From: Desulfobacteraceae bacterium
GTDB taxonomy: Bacteria > Desulfobacterota > Desulfobacteria > Desulfobacterales > Desulfosarcinaceae
Assembly: GCA_013003715.1 (NCBI GenBank)
Contig: JABDIN010000062.1
Location: 1 to 62,923 of the forward strand
Direction: 5' to 3'
Length of the DNA stretch: 62,923 nucleotides
A model generated the notes under the pieces. It was not told where the DNA came from, did not search any database, and saw only the letters and a program-made list of their open reading frames with translations. Position 1 is the stretch's first letter. Each line of letters starts with the position of its first letter. Both the position numbers and the translations under genes were made by a program. This document shows positions 53,964-62,623 of this stretch, one piece after another.

Positions 53964-54699
53964 CACGGTAATCGTGGAGGATAACCTGGGTGCCTGCCGG
54001 CATCTGAAATCCTGTTTGCAGGAATTCGACTATATACACCTCACCGGTGAAGCGTCAAACGGGCGGGACGCCGTGGCCTTGATCGACAACCAGCGGCCGG
54101 ACCTTCTATTCCTGGACATTCACTTGCCGGAACTTGACGGATTTGAAGTGCTGGAAAGCATCGGTCATAAACCCATGGTCATCTTCGTTTCCGCCTATGA
54201 CCAATATGCCATCCATGCATTTGATGTCAATGGCGTGGACTATCTGCTGAAACCCATCCGGAAAGACAGGCTGAAGGCGGCCATTAGAAAGGTCATTCAA
54301 CAGAAAAAACAAGTGGATGGCGAGGTCCTGGCAGCCATCAGGAGGTTGTCGGGATCTGCGGAACCGCCCCACCGCTTTGCCGTTAAAGTCGGGAAACAGA
54401 TCCTCATCATTCCTGAGGCGGATATCTGTTTTTTCAAGGCAGAGGATAAATACCTGTTTCTGCACACCACAGACGGTAATTACTTCTACAACTCAACAAT
54501 CAAAAAACTGGCGGCGGAACTTGATCCTGACAAATTCATACAGGTGAATCGCGGTCACATCATCGCCATCGATAAAATCCTGAAGCTGAAACGCAATTAC
54601 AAAAACGCCTATGTGGTGGTGATGGATGATCATCAGAAAACAGGTATCCAGGTCAGCCGCCACCACATTGCCGCGTTAAAATCCTACTTGAATATTTGA
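53935..54699 (+). CDS. LytTR-family response regulator
   Basis: About 254 residues: receiver (1-120) with VIVEDNLGACRHL, phospho-acceptor Asp in LLFLDIHLPELDGFEVL, VSAYDQYAIHAF and LLKPIRKDRLKAAI; then a LytTR DNA-binding domain (about 150-250) with ADICFFKAEDKYLFLHTTDG, KFIQVNRGHIIAIDKI and GIQVSRHHIAALKSYL. It is the partner of the LytS-like kinase. ATG 53935 is set by GGAGG six bases upstream. A likely local target is the peptide-transport operon that follows after 389 bases. Confidence 0.93.
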   Translation: MQQFQVQPLDTVIVEDNLGACRHLKSCLQEFDYIHLTGEASNGRDAVALIDNQRPDLLFLDIHLPELDGFEVLESIGHKPMVIFVSAYDQYAIHAFDVNGVDYLLKPIRKDRLKAAIRKVIQQKKQVDGEVLAAIRRLSGSAEPPHRFAVKVGKQILIIPEADICFFKAEDKYLFLHTTDGNYFYNSTIKKLAAELDPDKFIQVNRGHIIAIDKILKLKRNYKNAYVVVMDDHQKTGIQVSRHHIAALKSYLNI

Positions 54700-55088
54700 G
54701 ATGACTTCCAATACCTTCCCGGCATCATCACCGGGTGGCTGAACCCCCACCATTCGGACGCTGTAAATTCCCCCGTCCGTCACACATGATACCGGCTCCA
54801 TGTTTTCATCCCGTCGTCCCGTCTTTTATGTACTTCGTCGGATGGAATTTGCGCCCCAGGCGGACCTTCATTAAAAAGGTGGTGTTGAATCGTTCCGTGA
54901 AAGTTGAAGCGGGTGATTCGATACCCAATGTAAACTATTTTATCCCGTGTTTCCGGTAATCGGGTCATACTTCCTCATTCGGTGTTGAATACAGTCACAT
55001 CCACTTTTGTTTCACGGAACGGTTTGTCTATAACCGGCAGAAAGTTGCTGCCAACGGGTTTCTAAATTCACTAGGGGAAGGAGAGGGT
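54700..55088. other. Leader region of the peptide-transport operon
   Basis: About 389 bases without a convincing gene. It contains a direct repeat and a long-spaced inverted repeat (54881-55021), described separately. No terminator with a T run was found after the response-regulator gene, only a short CCCGG/CCGGG hairpin near 54718-54735. Confidence 0.5.
54881..55021. repeat. Direct and inverted repeats upstream of the peptide ABC operon
   Basis: GGTGTTGAAT occurs at 54881-54890 and again at 54981-54990, exactly 100 bases apart. CGTTCCGTGAAA (54891-54902) recurs inverted as TTTCACGGAACG (55010-55021). Both first copies are adjacent. LytTR-type regulators bind spaced repeats, so this may be a regulatory region; it could also be a decayed duplication. 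Confidence 0.5.
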
Positions 55089-56828
55089 ATGAGGAAATTA
55101 ATTGTCATCATTTTTTGTCTGGCATTTTTAGCCGCAAGCCTGAACGCAACACATGCCACTGAAAAGGATATATTCATCAAAAGCACCATCGCCACCCTCC
55201 GGACTCTGGATCCGGCCAGATCCTACGACGACGAATCCAGGATGAAGCTGGAAAACCTTTATGAACGGTTGATACATTTTGACGGTCCATACACGGATCG
55301 TTTCGCACCTGTTCTCGCTACGGAGGTACCTTCCATTGAAAACGGCGGAATTTCAAAAGACGGCCTCACTTACACCTTCAAGATTCGGAAGGGTGTTAAA
55401 TTCCACAATGGCGAGATCATGACGGCGGAGGATGTGGCGTATTGTCTGAAACGGGCCATGATTTGTGACCCGGATGGTGGTCCCAACGCGCTTCTTCTGG
55501 AACCGGTAACCGGCCGGGGGGTCACCCGTGACAATGATGGGAAAATCATTCCCGGCGTGTTCGAGAAAATCGATAAGGCCGTGTTATCCAAAGGCGACAC
55601 GGTGGTCATCCGGTTGCACAAGCCGTTTCCCCCGTTGCTTGGCATCATTGCCTATACGAATTGTTCCATCTACCCTAAAAAATGGGCCATGGAAAACGGA
55701 TGCTGGGACGGCAATATCAAAAATGCCGCGAAGTTCAATGGCCCGCCCAATGGCAAGGAGCCCCTGCATCATATCGAAAACGGCAGTGGTCCATATGTGA
55801 TGAAGGAATGGAAGCCGTCCCAGAAATTTGTTTTTGAGAGATTTGACGACTATTGGGGGGGAAAGCCGAATATTCGCGTTGGTATTACCCAGTATATTCC
55901 GGAATGGACCACACGAAAACTCATGTTCCAGAACAGTGACCTGGATATGATCGAGGTGCCGCCGAATTACATCAATGAGATGGAAAGCATTAAAGGCATT
56001 AAAATACACAAAGTCCCGCAATTGATGGTGACCTGTGCCATGTTCTGCCAGAAGATCGATCCCACGGCAAACCCCAACATCGGATCCGGGAAACTCGACG
56101 GCGACGGGATTCCACCGGATTTCTTTTCCGATTATGACGTGAGGGCGGCTTTTGCACACACTATCGATTTTAAAGCCTTGAAAGAAGATGCCTGCAACAA
56201 TCTCATTGAAATACCGTCCAGCCCCAACATCAAGGGGCTGCCCTACAGCAAGGATGTCAAACATCCCGAATTTGATTTGAAAAAGGCGGCAGATCATATG
56301 AAAAAGGCGTGGGGCGGCAAGGCGTGGGAGATGGGGTTCAAGATGGTGATCACCTTCAATACCGGGCGGATCGTCCGCGAAACCGCAGCGCATATGATGG
56401 CGGAGAATATCGTATCCCTCAATCCCAAGTTTGATATCGAGGTCCGCAACGTGGACTGGGCGGATTATCTGGTTACCTTCCAGCAATATAAGTATCCGGT
56501 TTTCCTCATCGCATGGGGGGCGGATTATCCTGATCCTCACAATTTTCTCTACAATTACCTCCATTCGGATGGCCACTATACCCGGTACAGCGTTTACAAG
56601 AATCCCGAAGCGGATCGCTTGGTGGAAGAAGGGATCGCCACGGTGGACCCGGTCAGACGGGAGCAGATATACACCCGTCTTCAGAATATCTGGAATGAGG
56701 ACATTGTCGGCGTGGCCCTGGCCCAGCGCATGGTCATCCGTGCATACCAGGACAACATCCAGGGGTTTATTCCCAATCCCTTGTACTCTGGTGCCGCCGA
56801 GCATTTCAAAACGCTGACAAAACAATAG
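55089..56828 (+). CDS. Oligopeptide/dipeptide ABC transporter substrate-binding protein (SBP family 5)
   Basis: A 579-residue periplasmic protein with a signal peptide (LIVIIFCLAFLAASLNATHA) and the family 5 signatures: TLRTLDPARSYDDESRMKLE, GLTYTFKIRKGVKFHNGEIM with TAEDVAYCLKRAM, GPYVMKEWKPSQKFVFERFD, and AHTIDFKALKEDACNN in the second lobe. It is somewhat longer than the usual about 530 residues. It captures peptides or related ligands for the permeases that follow. No lipobox cysteine is visible, so it is likely soluble in the periplasm. A stem-loop separates it from the first permease gene. Confidence 0.93.
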   Translation: MRKLIVIIFCLAFLAASLNATHATEKDIFIKSTIATLRTLDPARSYDDESRMKLENLYERLIHFDGPYTDRFAPVLATEVPSIENGGISKDGLTYTFKIRKGVKFHNGEIMTAEDVAYCLKRAMICDPDGGPNALLLEPVTGRGVTRDNDGKIIPGVFEKIDKAVLSKGDTVVIRLHKPFPPLLGIIAYTNCSIYPKKWAMENGCWDGNIKNAAKFNGPPNGKEPLHHIENGSGPYVMKEWKPSQKFVFERFDDYWGGKPNIRVGITQYIPEWTTRKLMFQNSDLDMIEVPPNYINEMESIKGIKIHKVPQLMVTCAMFCQKIDPTANPNIGSGKLDGDGIPPDFFSDYDVRAAFAHTIDFKALKEDACNNLIEIPSSPNIKGLPYSKDVKHPEFDLKKAADHMKKAWGGKAWEMGFKMVITFNTGRIVRETAAHMMAENIVSLNPKFDIEVRNVDWADYLVTFQQYKYPVFLIAWGADYPDPHNFLYNYLHSDGHYTRYSVYKNPEADRLVEEGIATVDPVRREQIYTRLQNIWNEDIVGVALAQRMVIRAYQDNIQGFIPNPLYSGAAEHFKTLTKQ

Positions 56829-56855
56829 TCTCTGGATTTAGCAAAAGCAATACCG

Positions 56856-56887
56856 TGCCGGCACCGTATACATCCATGGTGCCGGCA
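56856..56887 (+). promoter_or_regulatory. Intercistronic hairpin after the peptide-binding gene
   Basis: TGCCGGCACC (56856-56865) pairs perfectly with GGTGCCGGCA (56878-56887), ten base pairs around a 12-base loop. No T run follows. Its place between binding-protein and permease genes mirrors the Liv operon hairpin and suggests mRNA stabilisation or partial termination. Confidence 0.65.
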
Positions 56888-56945
56888 GCCAACCCTGCAA
56901 TCCAACTTTTGGTGTCCGTAGTGGCCGTCGCGAAACGGCATACGG

Positions 56946-58001
56946 ATGCAAGACCGGCAGAGGCATATCGTGGCCACATTTATTGTTCGAAGATTATTAC
57001 TCATGGGTCTGGTGCTGTTCGGCGTGTCCGTGCTGATGTTCTGTATATTATTGACCTTCAGCCCGGAGAGAAGAGCCGCCGCATTCGTAACCTCCCCCCA
57101 GCAGGCACGGGACATCCCGAAGATCATCATACAATATGGCCTGGATCAGCCGGTATATATTCAGTATTACCGCTGGGTGAAAGAAATAAGTGCCGGTAAT
57201 TTCGGTTATTCCACAGTGGCGGTGAGTCCGGTGAGTGAAGCTTTCATGCGATATCTGCCCATCACCATCGAAATGAATCTTTTTTCCACACCGCTGATCA
57301 TCATCATCGGTATCTGGTTGGGGACCCAGGCCGGTATCCACAAAGACAAGGCGATAGACCAGGTGACCCGAATTTTTGCCATCATCGGCTGGTCCTTGCC
57401 CACATTTTTGTTCGCTCTCCTGCTGTTGATGATCTTTTACGGTCTGTTCAAACTTTTTCCGCCGGGCGTATTGTCCAATTCGGTGGAAATGTTCATCATG
57501 AACAATCCGGAACAATTTATCCGATACACCGGTATGTATGTGGTGGACGGTATTCTCAACGGACGTTTGGATATCTCCCTGGACGCCCTGCGTCACCTGG
57601 TTCTGCCGGTGGTCACACAGGTGACGGTGGTTATCGCGATACTGGTGCGGGTCATGCGGTCGAGCATGATCGAGGAGATGTCCAAAGATTACATCATCAC
57701 TGCACGCGCCAAAGGGGCGGACCGGAAAACCACCTGTTTCAAACATGCCCGTAAAAACGCCCTTTTACCTGCAGTCACTGTTGCGGGATGGCTGGTGGCC
57801 TTATCCATAGAGGGCAGCGTCACGGTGGAGGTGATTTTCAATCGACCCGGCATGGGGCAGTGGCTGGTGCAGTCCGCTACCCAGCTGGACATACCGGTTA
57901 TATTAAGCGTATGCATGTTTTTAGGCCTCATTTATGTGACCACCAATCTGATCATCGATGTACTCTACGCCTATATCGATCCCAGGATCCAATTGAGCTG
58001 A
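56946..58001 (+). CDS. Peptide ABC transporter permease (DppB/OppB type)
   Basis: A 351-residue permease with six membrane segments. The N-terminal helix FIVRRLLLMGLVLFGVSVLM is typical of DppB. A conserved first-loop region has IPKIIIQYGLDQPVYIQYYR and the ATPase-coupling EAA-like loop DYIITARAKGADRKTTCFKH is intact. It has longer loops than usual around residues 180-215 (MFIMNNPEQFIRYTGMYVVD). It pairs with the DppC-type permease that begins 18 bases downstream. Confidence 0.92.
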   Translation: MQDRQRHIVATFIVRRLLLMGLVLFGVSVLMFCILLTFSPERRAAAFVTSPQQARDIPKIIIQYGLDQPVYIQYYRWVKEISAGNFGYSTVAVSPVSEAFMRYLPITIEMNLFSTPLIIIIGIWLGTQAGIHKDKAIDQVTRIFAIIGWSLPTFLFALLLLMIFYGLFKLFPPGVLSNSVEMFIMNNPEQFIRYTGMYVVDGILNGRLDISLDALRHLVLPVVTQVTVVIAILVRVMRSSMIEEMSKDYIITARAKGADRKTTCFKHARKNALLPAVTVAGWLVALSIEGSVTVEVIFNRPGMGQWLVQSATQLDIPVILSVCMFLGLIYVTTNLIIDVLYAYIDPRIQLS

Positions 58002-58019
58002 ACAAGGAGAGCCCATGCC

Positions 58020-58928
58020 ATGAATCTGTCCCGGAACCCAAGAATTCGAGAATTCAAATTCACCCTGAGCAGGATTTTTTCGAATCCGTCGGCGATTATC
58101 GGCAGTCTGCTGCTTCTCTTTTTTGTCACGGTCGCGGTCCTCGCCCCCGTGATCGCACCGCCCAAGAACCACCGCAATCCGTATATCATTCCCCATAAAG
58201 GATACTCGTCCGTACCGAAACCGCCGAATAAAGAGAATATTTTCGGAACCACAGCCGGTCAATACGATATCTTCTATGGTGCGGTCTGGGGTACCCGAAC
58301 CGCTTTTCGCATCGGCATCATTGTCGTGGCCATCGCTTTTGTACTGGGGGCGGGTATGGGAACCGTCGCGGGTTACTACGGGGGTGCGGTGGATGAGACC
58401 ATCATGCGTGTTGTGGATGTTTTTTTCGCCATCCCCTTCCTGGTGCTCACCATGGCCATTGTGGTGGCGTTCGGCCGGGGACTGGATAACATCATTGTTG
58501 CCCTGACCCTTGTGGTATGGCGGCGTTACGCCCGGGTGATGCGGGCTGGTGTGTTGACGGTCCGTGATCAGGAATACGTGCAGGCCGCCAAGACCATCGG
58601 GGTTTCCGATACTAAAATCATGCTGCGGCATATCCTGCCCAACGCGGTGTTCCCCGTCATGGTCATCGCCTTCATGGATGTCGGCTCCATGGTGATTACC
58701 GCAGCTTTCCTGAGTTTTGTGGGCCTGGGGGCGGCGCGGGGTTATGCGGACTGGGGACAAATGGTGGCCCTGGCGCGTAATTATATCGTGGGCCCGGCCG
58801 ATGATCCATTGAGATACTGGTACACCATCGTCTTTCCCGGCGGATGTATCATATTGTTTGTGCTGGCATGGAACCTCTTCGGTGATGCGCTGCGGGATGC
58901 ATTCGACCCGAAGATGAGAAGGCGCTAA
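58020..58928 (+). CDS. Peptide ABC transporter permease (DppC/OppC type)
   Basis: A 302-residue permease with N-terminal membrane helix SAIIGSLLLLFFVTVAVLAP, the NIFGTTAGQYDIFYGAVWGT segment that is normally G-T-D-x-x-G-R-D-x, and the coupling loop EYVQAAKTIGVSDTKIMLRH. The short variant of the first conserved motif (TAGQYD instead of D-x-x-G-R-D) is a small departure from the family. AAGGAGA nine bases before ATG 58020 supports this start over the out-of-frame ATG 58015. Confidence 0.92.
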   Translation: MNLSRNPRIREFKFTLSRIFSNPSAIIGSLLLLFFVTVAVLAPVIAPPKNHRNPYIIPHKGYSSVPKPPNKENIFGTTAGQYDIFYGAVWGTRTAFRIGIIVVAIAFVLGAGMGTVAGYYGGAVDETIMRVVDVFFAIPFLVLTMAIVVAFGRGLDNIIVALTLVVWRRYARVMRAGVLTVRDQEYVQAAKTIGVSDTKIMLRHILPNAVFPVMVIAFMDVGSMVITAAFLSFVGLGAARGYADWGQMVALARNYIVGPADDPLRYWYTIVFPGGCIILFVLAWNLFGDALRDAFDPKMRRR

Positions 58929-58976
58929 TTGCTGAATTGAGGTTAAGAAGTATTGATTCCGGAGATATACCGACAG

Positions 58977-60134
58977 ATGGGAAACATCCTTGAGATAAAA
59001 AACCTGGTTGTCAATTTTTACACCTATGAAGGTGTTGTCAAGGCATTGAACGATGTCAGTTTTTCGGTGGACCACGGCAGCACCTTCGGATTGGTGGGCG
59101 AGTCCGGTTGTGGTAAAAGCGTCACCGCGCGTGCCATCATGCGTATCATTCAGGAACCGGGCAGAATAGAAAGCGGCCAGGTGATTCTTTACCCCGAGAC
59201 GGTTGACGGAAATGGATCCGTCGACCTTTTGAAACAGTCGGAAGCGTACATGGAAGATCTGAGGGGCAACCAGATTTCCATGATTTTCCAGGAACCCAAT
59301 GCAGCGCTGAATCCCATCATGAGTATTGGTGATCAGGTGGCGGAAAGCTTCCTGTTCCACCAGAAACAGATACTCTGCGAAACCATTTTATCGGAGTTGT
59401 CCGACGGTCAACACAGGCCAAGCAAAGCCGTTCTCATGTGCCTGAAAACCATATACGGAAAGGCCGCCGACGATGGGGATTCATTTTTTTTCAAACTGCT
59501 TGGATCGGTACCGTTTTTGCGGAATTGGGACCGGCGGCTGAAAAGCGTCGCTATTCGCCGCGCCGTGTCTCTTATCGGTAAACTGGGCATTCCCCAGCCG
59601 GAAAGAATTGTGAACCTATATCCCCATAACCTGTCCGGCGGCATGAAACAGCGAATCGTCATTGCCATCGGCCTGGCATCGAATCCCTTGTTGCTCATCG
59701 CCGATGAGGCAACATCAAACCTGGATGTGACCATCCAGGCGCAAATCCTCGAGTTGCTTAAAATACTCAAGAAAGACGGCATATCCTCCATCCTGCTCAT
59801 CACCCATGACCTGGGGGTGGTAGCGGAAACCTGTGACCGGGTCGGGGTAATGTATGCCGGTAACATCTGCGAAATTGCCGATGTTCGGGAGGTGTTCGAG
59901 GCGCCTCTGCATCCGTATACACGGGCATTGTTGAAATCCGTCCCGAAAATTAACCAGGACGACCGTTTGGCCAGTATACCCGGGAATGTTCCCAATTTGG
60001 TAAACCCGCCATCCGGTTGCAGGTTTCACCCGCGTTGCATGGCGGCGTTGCCCATTTGCCGGCATGAAGCCCCGGCCCTGGTGAACGCCCATGGAAGGCA
60101 TCTGGTGGCCTGCCATAATTCTTCCGTTGCATGA
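58977..60134 (+). CDS. Peptide ABC transporter ATPase (DppD type) with helical-domain insertion
   Basis: About 385 residues. Walker A GESGCGKSVTARAI, Q loop ISMIFQEPNAALNP, signature NLSGGMKQRIVIAI, Walker B LLIADEATSNLDV and the oligopeptide-transporter C-terminal block CRFHPRCMAALPICRHE. The distance between Q loop and signature is about 135 residues, roughly twice the normal, with an additional segment (ILSELSDGQHRPSKAVLMCL to PFLRNWDRRLKSV) of unknown role. D-E-A-T-S-N-L-D replaces the usual D-E-P-T-x-A-L-D. ATG 58977 is preferred; TTG 58953 with GAGG nine bases upstream is possible. Confidence 0.92.
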   Translation: MGNILEIKNLVVNFYTYEGVVKALNDVSFSVDHGSTFGLVGESGCGKSVTARAIMRIIQEPGRIESGQVILYPETVDGNGSVDLLKQSEAYMEDLRGNQISMIFQEPNAALNPIMSIGDQVAESFLFHQKQILCETILSELSDGQHRPSKAVLMCLKTIYGKAADDGDSFFFKLLGSVPFLRNWDRRLKSVAIRRAVSLIGKLGIPQPERIVNLYPHNLSGGMKQRIVIAIGLASNPLLLIADEATSNLDVTIQAQILELLKILKKDGISSILLITHDLGVVAETCDRVGVMYAGNICEIADVREVFEAPLHPYTRALLKSVPKINQDDRLASIPGNVPNLVNPPSGCRFHPRCMAALPICRHEAPALVNAHGRHLVACHNSSVA

Positions 60135-60155
60135 AGAGTAAGGGGAAACGTAACA

Positions 60156-61205
60156 TTGTATAGTCAAAATAAAATATTGGAATTGCGGAATCTCAAGAAA
60201 TATTATCCTGTATACGGCGGGGTGCTGCGCCGGGTGAAGAATCATGTGAAGGCCTTGGATGGGATAGACCTGGACATATACCGTGGAGAATGCGTGGGGG
60301 TGGTGGGTGAGTCCGGATGCGGTAAAACCACTGCATCCAAAGCGATTGTCCGGCTCCACACCCCGACGGCCGGCCGGATACTCTTCCATCGGAACGGCCG
60401 GGACGACGGAGAATCCATCACCGATATCAGCCGGTTAAAACGCGGTGCCCTGAAAAGAAAAGGCATCCGCGAAAAGTTGCAGATGGTGTTCCAGGATCCT
60501 TCCACATCGTTGAACCCGCGCATGCTGGTCAAGCACATCATCACCGAACCGCTTAGGGAATATACAGATCTCAGCAGCCGGGAGATGGAAAACCGTGTCG
60601 TGGAACTATTGAACATGGTGGGACTCTCCAAGACGCATCTGATGCGTTATCCCCATGAATTTTCGGGCGGGCAGCGCCAACGCATCGCAGTGGCCCGGGC
60701 CATTGCTTCCCATCCTGAATTTCTGGTACTTGATGAACCGACATCCGCACTGGATGTTTCGGTGCAGGCCCAGATATTGAATCTGCTTTTATCCCTTCGG
60801 GACAAATTCAATCTCACCTATTTATTTGTCACCCACCACCTGCTGGTGGTTAAATACATCAGTACCCGTATCGTGGTGATGTATCTGGGGAAAATAGTGG
60901 AAATGTCCGGTACCAAGGACCTTTTTGCCACGCCATTTCATCCGTACACCTTCGCTCTTTTGTCCGGTATTCCCATCCCCGGCAGCGAACAGCGCATGAA
61001 AAGAATTGTTCTTTCCGGTGATGTCCCAAACCCCTTGAATCCGCCCAGGGGATGCCGTTTTCACACCCGTTGCCCCTTTGCCTTCAAACAATGCGGTGAT
61101 GAAGAGCCGGGTCTCGAAGAGATCGCACCCGGTCATTTCAGCGCTTGCCATCTGAAGTCGCGCAGCCGGCAAAAAGTCAGGGATAAATTCGGGAATGGAA
61201 TGTGA
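60156..61205 (+). CDS. Peptide ABC transporter ATPase (DppF/OppF type)
   Basis: A 349-residue ATPase with KKYYPVYGGVLRRVKNHVKA (typical DppF N-terminus), Walker A GESGCGKTTASKAIVRL, Q loop MVFQDPSTSLNPRML, signature EFSGGQRQRIAVARA, Walker B FLVLDEPTSALDVSVQAQIL and C-terminal CRFHTRCPFAFKQCGDEEPG. All motor motifs are intact, so it should pair with the unusual DppD-type subunit. Start is TTG 60156 with AGGGG ten bases upstream. It is the last gene of the five-gene importer and is convergent with the kinase pair. Confidence 0.94.
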   Translation: MYSQNKILELRNLKKYYPVYGGVLRRVKNHVKALDGIDLDIYRGECVGVVGESGCGKTTASKAIVRLHTPTAGRILFHRNGRDDGESITDISRLKRGALKRKGIREKLQMVFQDPSTSLNPRMLVKHIITEPLREYTDLSSREMENRVVELLNMVGLSKTHLMRYPHEFSGGQRQRIAVARAIASHPEFLVLDEPTSALDVSVQAQILNLLLSLRDKFNLTYLFVTHHLLVVKYISTRIVVMYLGKIVEMSGTKDLFATPFHPYTFALLSGIPIPGSEQRMKRIVLSGDVPNPLNPPRGCRFHTRCPFAFKQCGDEEPGLEEIAPGHFSACHLKSRSRQKVRDKFGNGM

Positions 61206-61321
61206 CCTGTTGACCGCTATCGAAGGAAAACTATAATATAGTTCCTGTGTTGTGAGACTTTAAGTGGGCGCCGGTTTCGTCCCAACGAAAAGGATACCCG
61301 GACGCATGAGAGACAATAAGT

Positions 61322-62623
61322 TCAGGCAACCGGTGTCGGCGGCCATTGCAGGGTGAACCGGAGGCCGCCCGTTGGTGCATGATTGATTTTCAGTTCTCCC
61401 CCATGGCGAAGGATGATCTGGCGGGCAACCAGTATATTCAGGGCGTTGCCTGAGTATCGAGCGGGAAACCGATGCTCAGTGGCCGTATTGAACCCGGCGA
61501 TGGTTGCACGGTCGGTTTCGCCAAGGGACGTGTCGTTGTTGTCGATGTGGATGACAATGCCATGGGCGTCGTAAACCAGGACAACACCGATTTCAAAGGC
61601 GGATTCGCAAATGACGGTTTTCATGAGGCTATGGACGGCATGTCCCATCAGCTTTGTCTCGATGTCCGCCAACACAGGGATCTCGTCACCGGGATAGGTA
61701 AAGAGTATGGGCGGTGTTTCAAACTCGAACCGGAAAGCCTCCACCTGTGTTTTCAACCATGTCACCATGTTCACCGTTACCAGATTGAGGGTGGCGGTTT
61801 CGCTGTCCAGCCGTGCAAAAGAAAGCAACTGGTTGACGAGAATCTCCAATTCATCGACATCCTTTTTGACCGCCTTCAGGTAACGCTGCTTGTCGGTGTC
61901 GCCATCGGCGGAATTGTATAATTCCATGCGGGACCGGATTCGGGAAATGGGTGTGTGCAGCTCACGTGAAATGGAGTGTGTGATTTTTTTCTGAGTGGAG
62001 ATCAGACGATGAATTCGATCGGCCATGCCGTTGAATGCATTGGCCAGCGGCGCCAGAAATGAATTCGACCAAATGTCCGCCCGGGTAATGAAATTCCCCT
62101 CGCCAATCGCAATGGCCGCACCAGTGATCTTCTTCAGGCTCTTCCCGAAGGTCAGGGCCCACAGCAGGCACACCATTGCCAGCACCAGATGAAGGATGAC
62201 GAGATAAATAATGATTAAATTCAAAACTGATTTCGGCTCGAGTTCCGGCAAAGGTCCCACACCCACCACCAGATCGGCGTCCCCGATTCGCTGGAAATAT
62301 ACCGCAGGAGTTGTGTTTAATACCAGTTTGCCGTCGTTGAAGGGGGCGGACAAATGAGGATCGATGCTGATGTTCTCGATATTTTCAAGAAACACGGGAT
62401 ATGTGAAGTGATTTTGGAGTCTCTGGATATAGGCCCGTTTGTCCGCTGACGAGAGGGGCTGGAGATCATTGATGATGATGTGAAAAAAACCTTTCGCATG
62501 GTTGATATTCTCCAGTTCCTTTTCGCGCTGTGAAAGGCCCCGGGTCAGATTGTGCACGATGAAATCCGAGGCCGTCAACCACAGCACCAGGGATAAAAAC
62601 AGGTAAAGGAAGAATTTTCTCAT
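61322..62623 (-). CDS. Sensor-kinase-like protein with degenerate ATPase domain
   Basis: About 433 residues: TM1 (about 5-22), periplasmic domain (about 25-150), TM2 (about 150-175), HAMP (about 177-230) and a HisKA helix with HSISRELHTPISRIRSRME that keeps the phospho-accepting His. The ATPase domain is intact in length and ends normally (LRHGGELKI, LRFTLQWPP), but lacks the N box (HAVHSLMKTVI in place of R-A-x-x-N-L-x-x-N-A), the G1 box (IHIDNNDTSLGETD in place of D-x-G-x-G) and the G2 box (SGNALNILVARQI). It probably cannot bind ATP normally. The start overlaps the stop of the upstream kinase by ATGA; an extended upstream start has no support. Confidence 0.85.
   Translation of the reverse strand: MRKFFLYLFLSLVLWLTASDFIVHNLTRGLSQREKELENINHAKGFFHIIINDLQPLSSADKRAYIQRLQNHFTYPVFLENIENISIDPHLSAPFNDGKLVLNTTPAVYFQRIGDADLVVGVGPLPELEPKSVLNLIIIYLVILHLVLAMVCLLWALTFGKSLKKITGAAIAIGEGNFITRADIWSNSFLAPLANAFNGMADRIHRLISTQKKITHSISRELHTPISRIRSRMELYNSADGDTDKQRYLKAVKKDVDELEILVNQLLSFARLDSETATLNLVTVNMVTWLKTQVEAFRFEFETPPILFTYPGDEIPVLADIETKLMGHAVHSLMKTVICESAFEIGVVLVYDAHGIVIHIDNNDTSLGETDRATIAGFNTATEHRFPARYSGNALNILVARQIILRHGGELKINHAPTGGLRFTLQWPPTPVA

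Noticed and set aside
55584-56825. 413-codon minus-strand frame antisense to the peptide-binding protein
   Set aside because: Complete overlap with a clear SBP family 5 gene and no motif of its own.
57921-59360. 479-codon minus-strand frame antisense to the peptide permease and ATPase genes
   Set aside because: It is the shadow of two well-supported plus-strand genes; histidine/glycine/aspartate-rich composition is typical of antisense frames of GC-rich genes.
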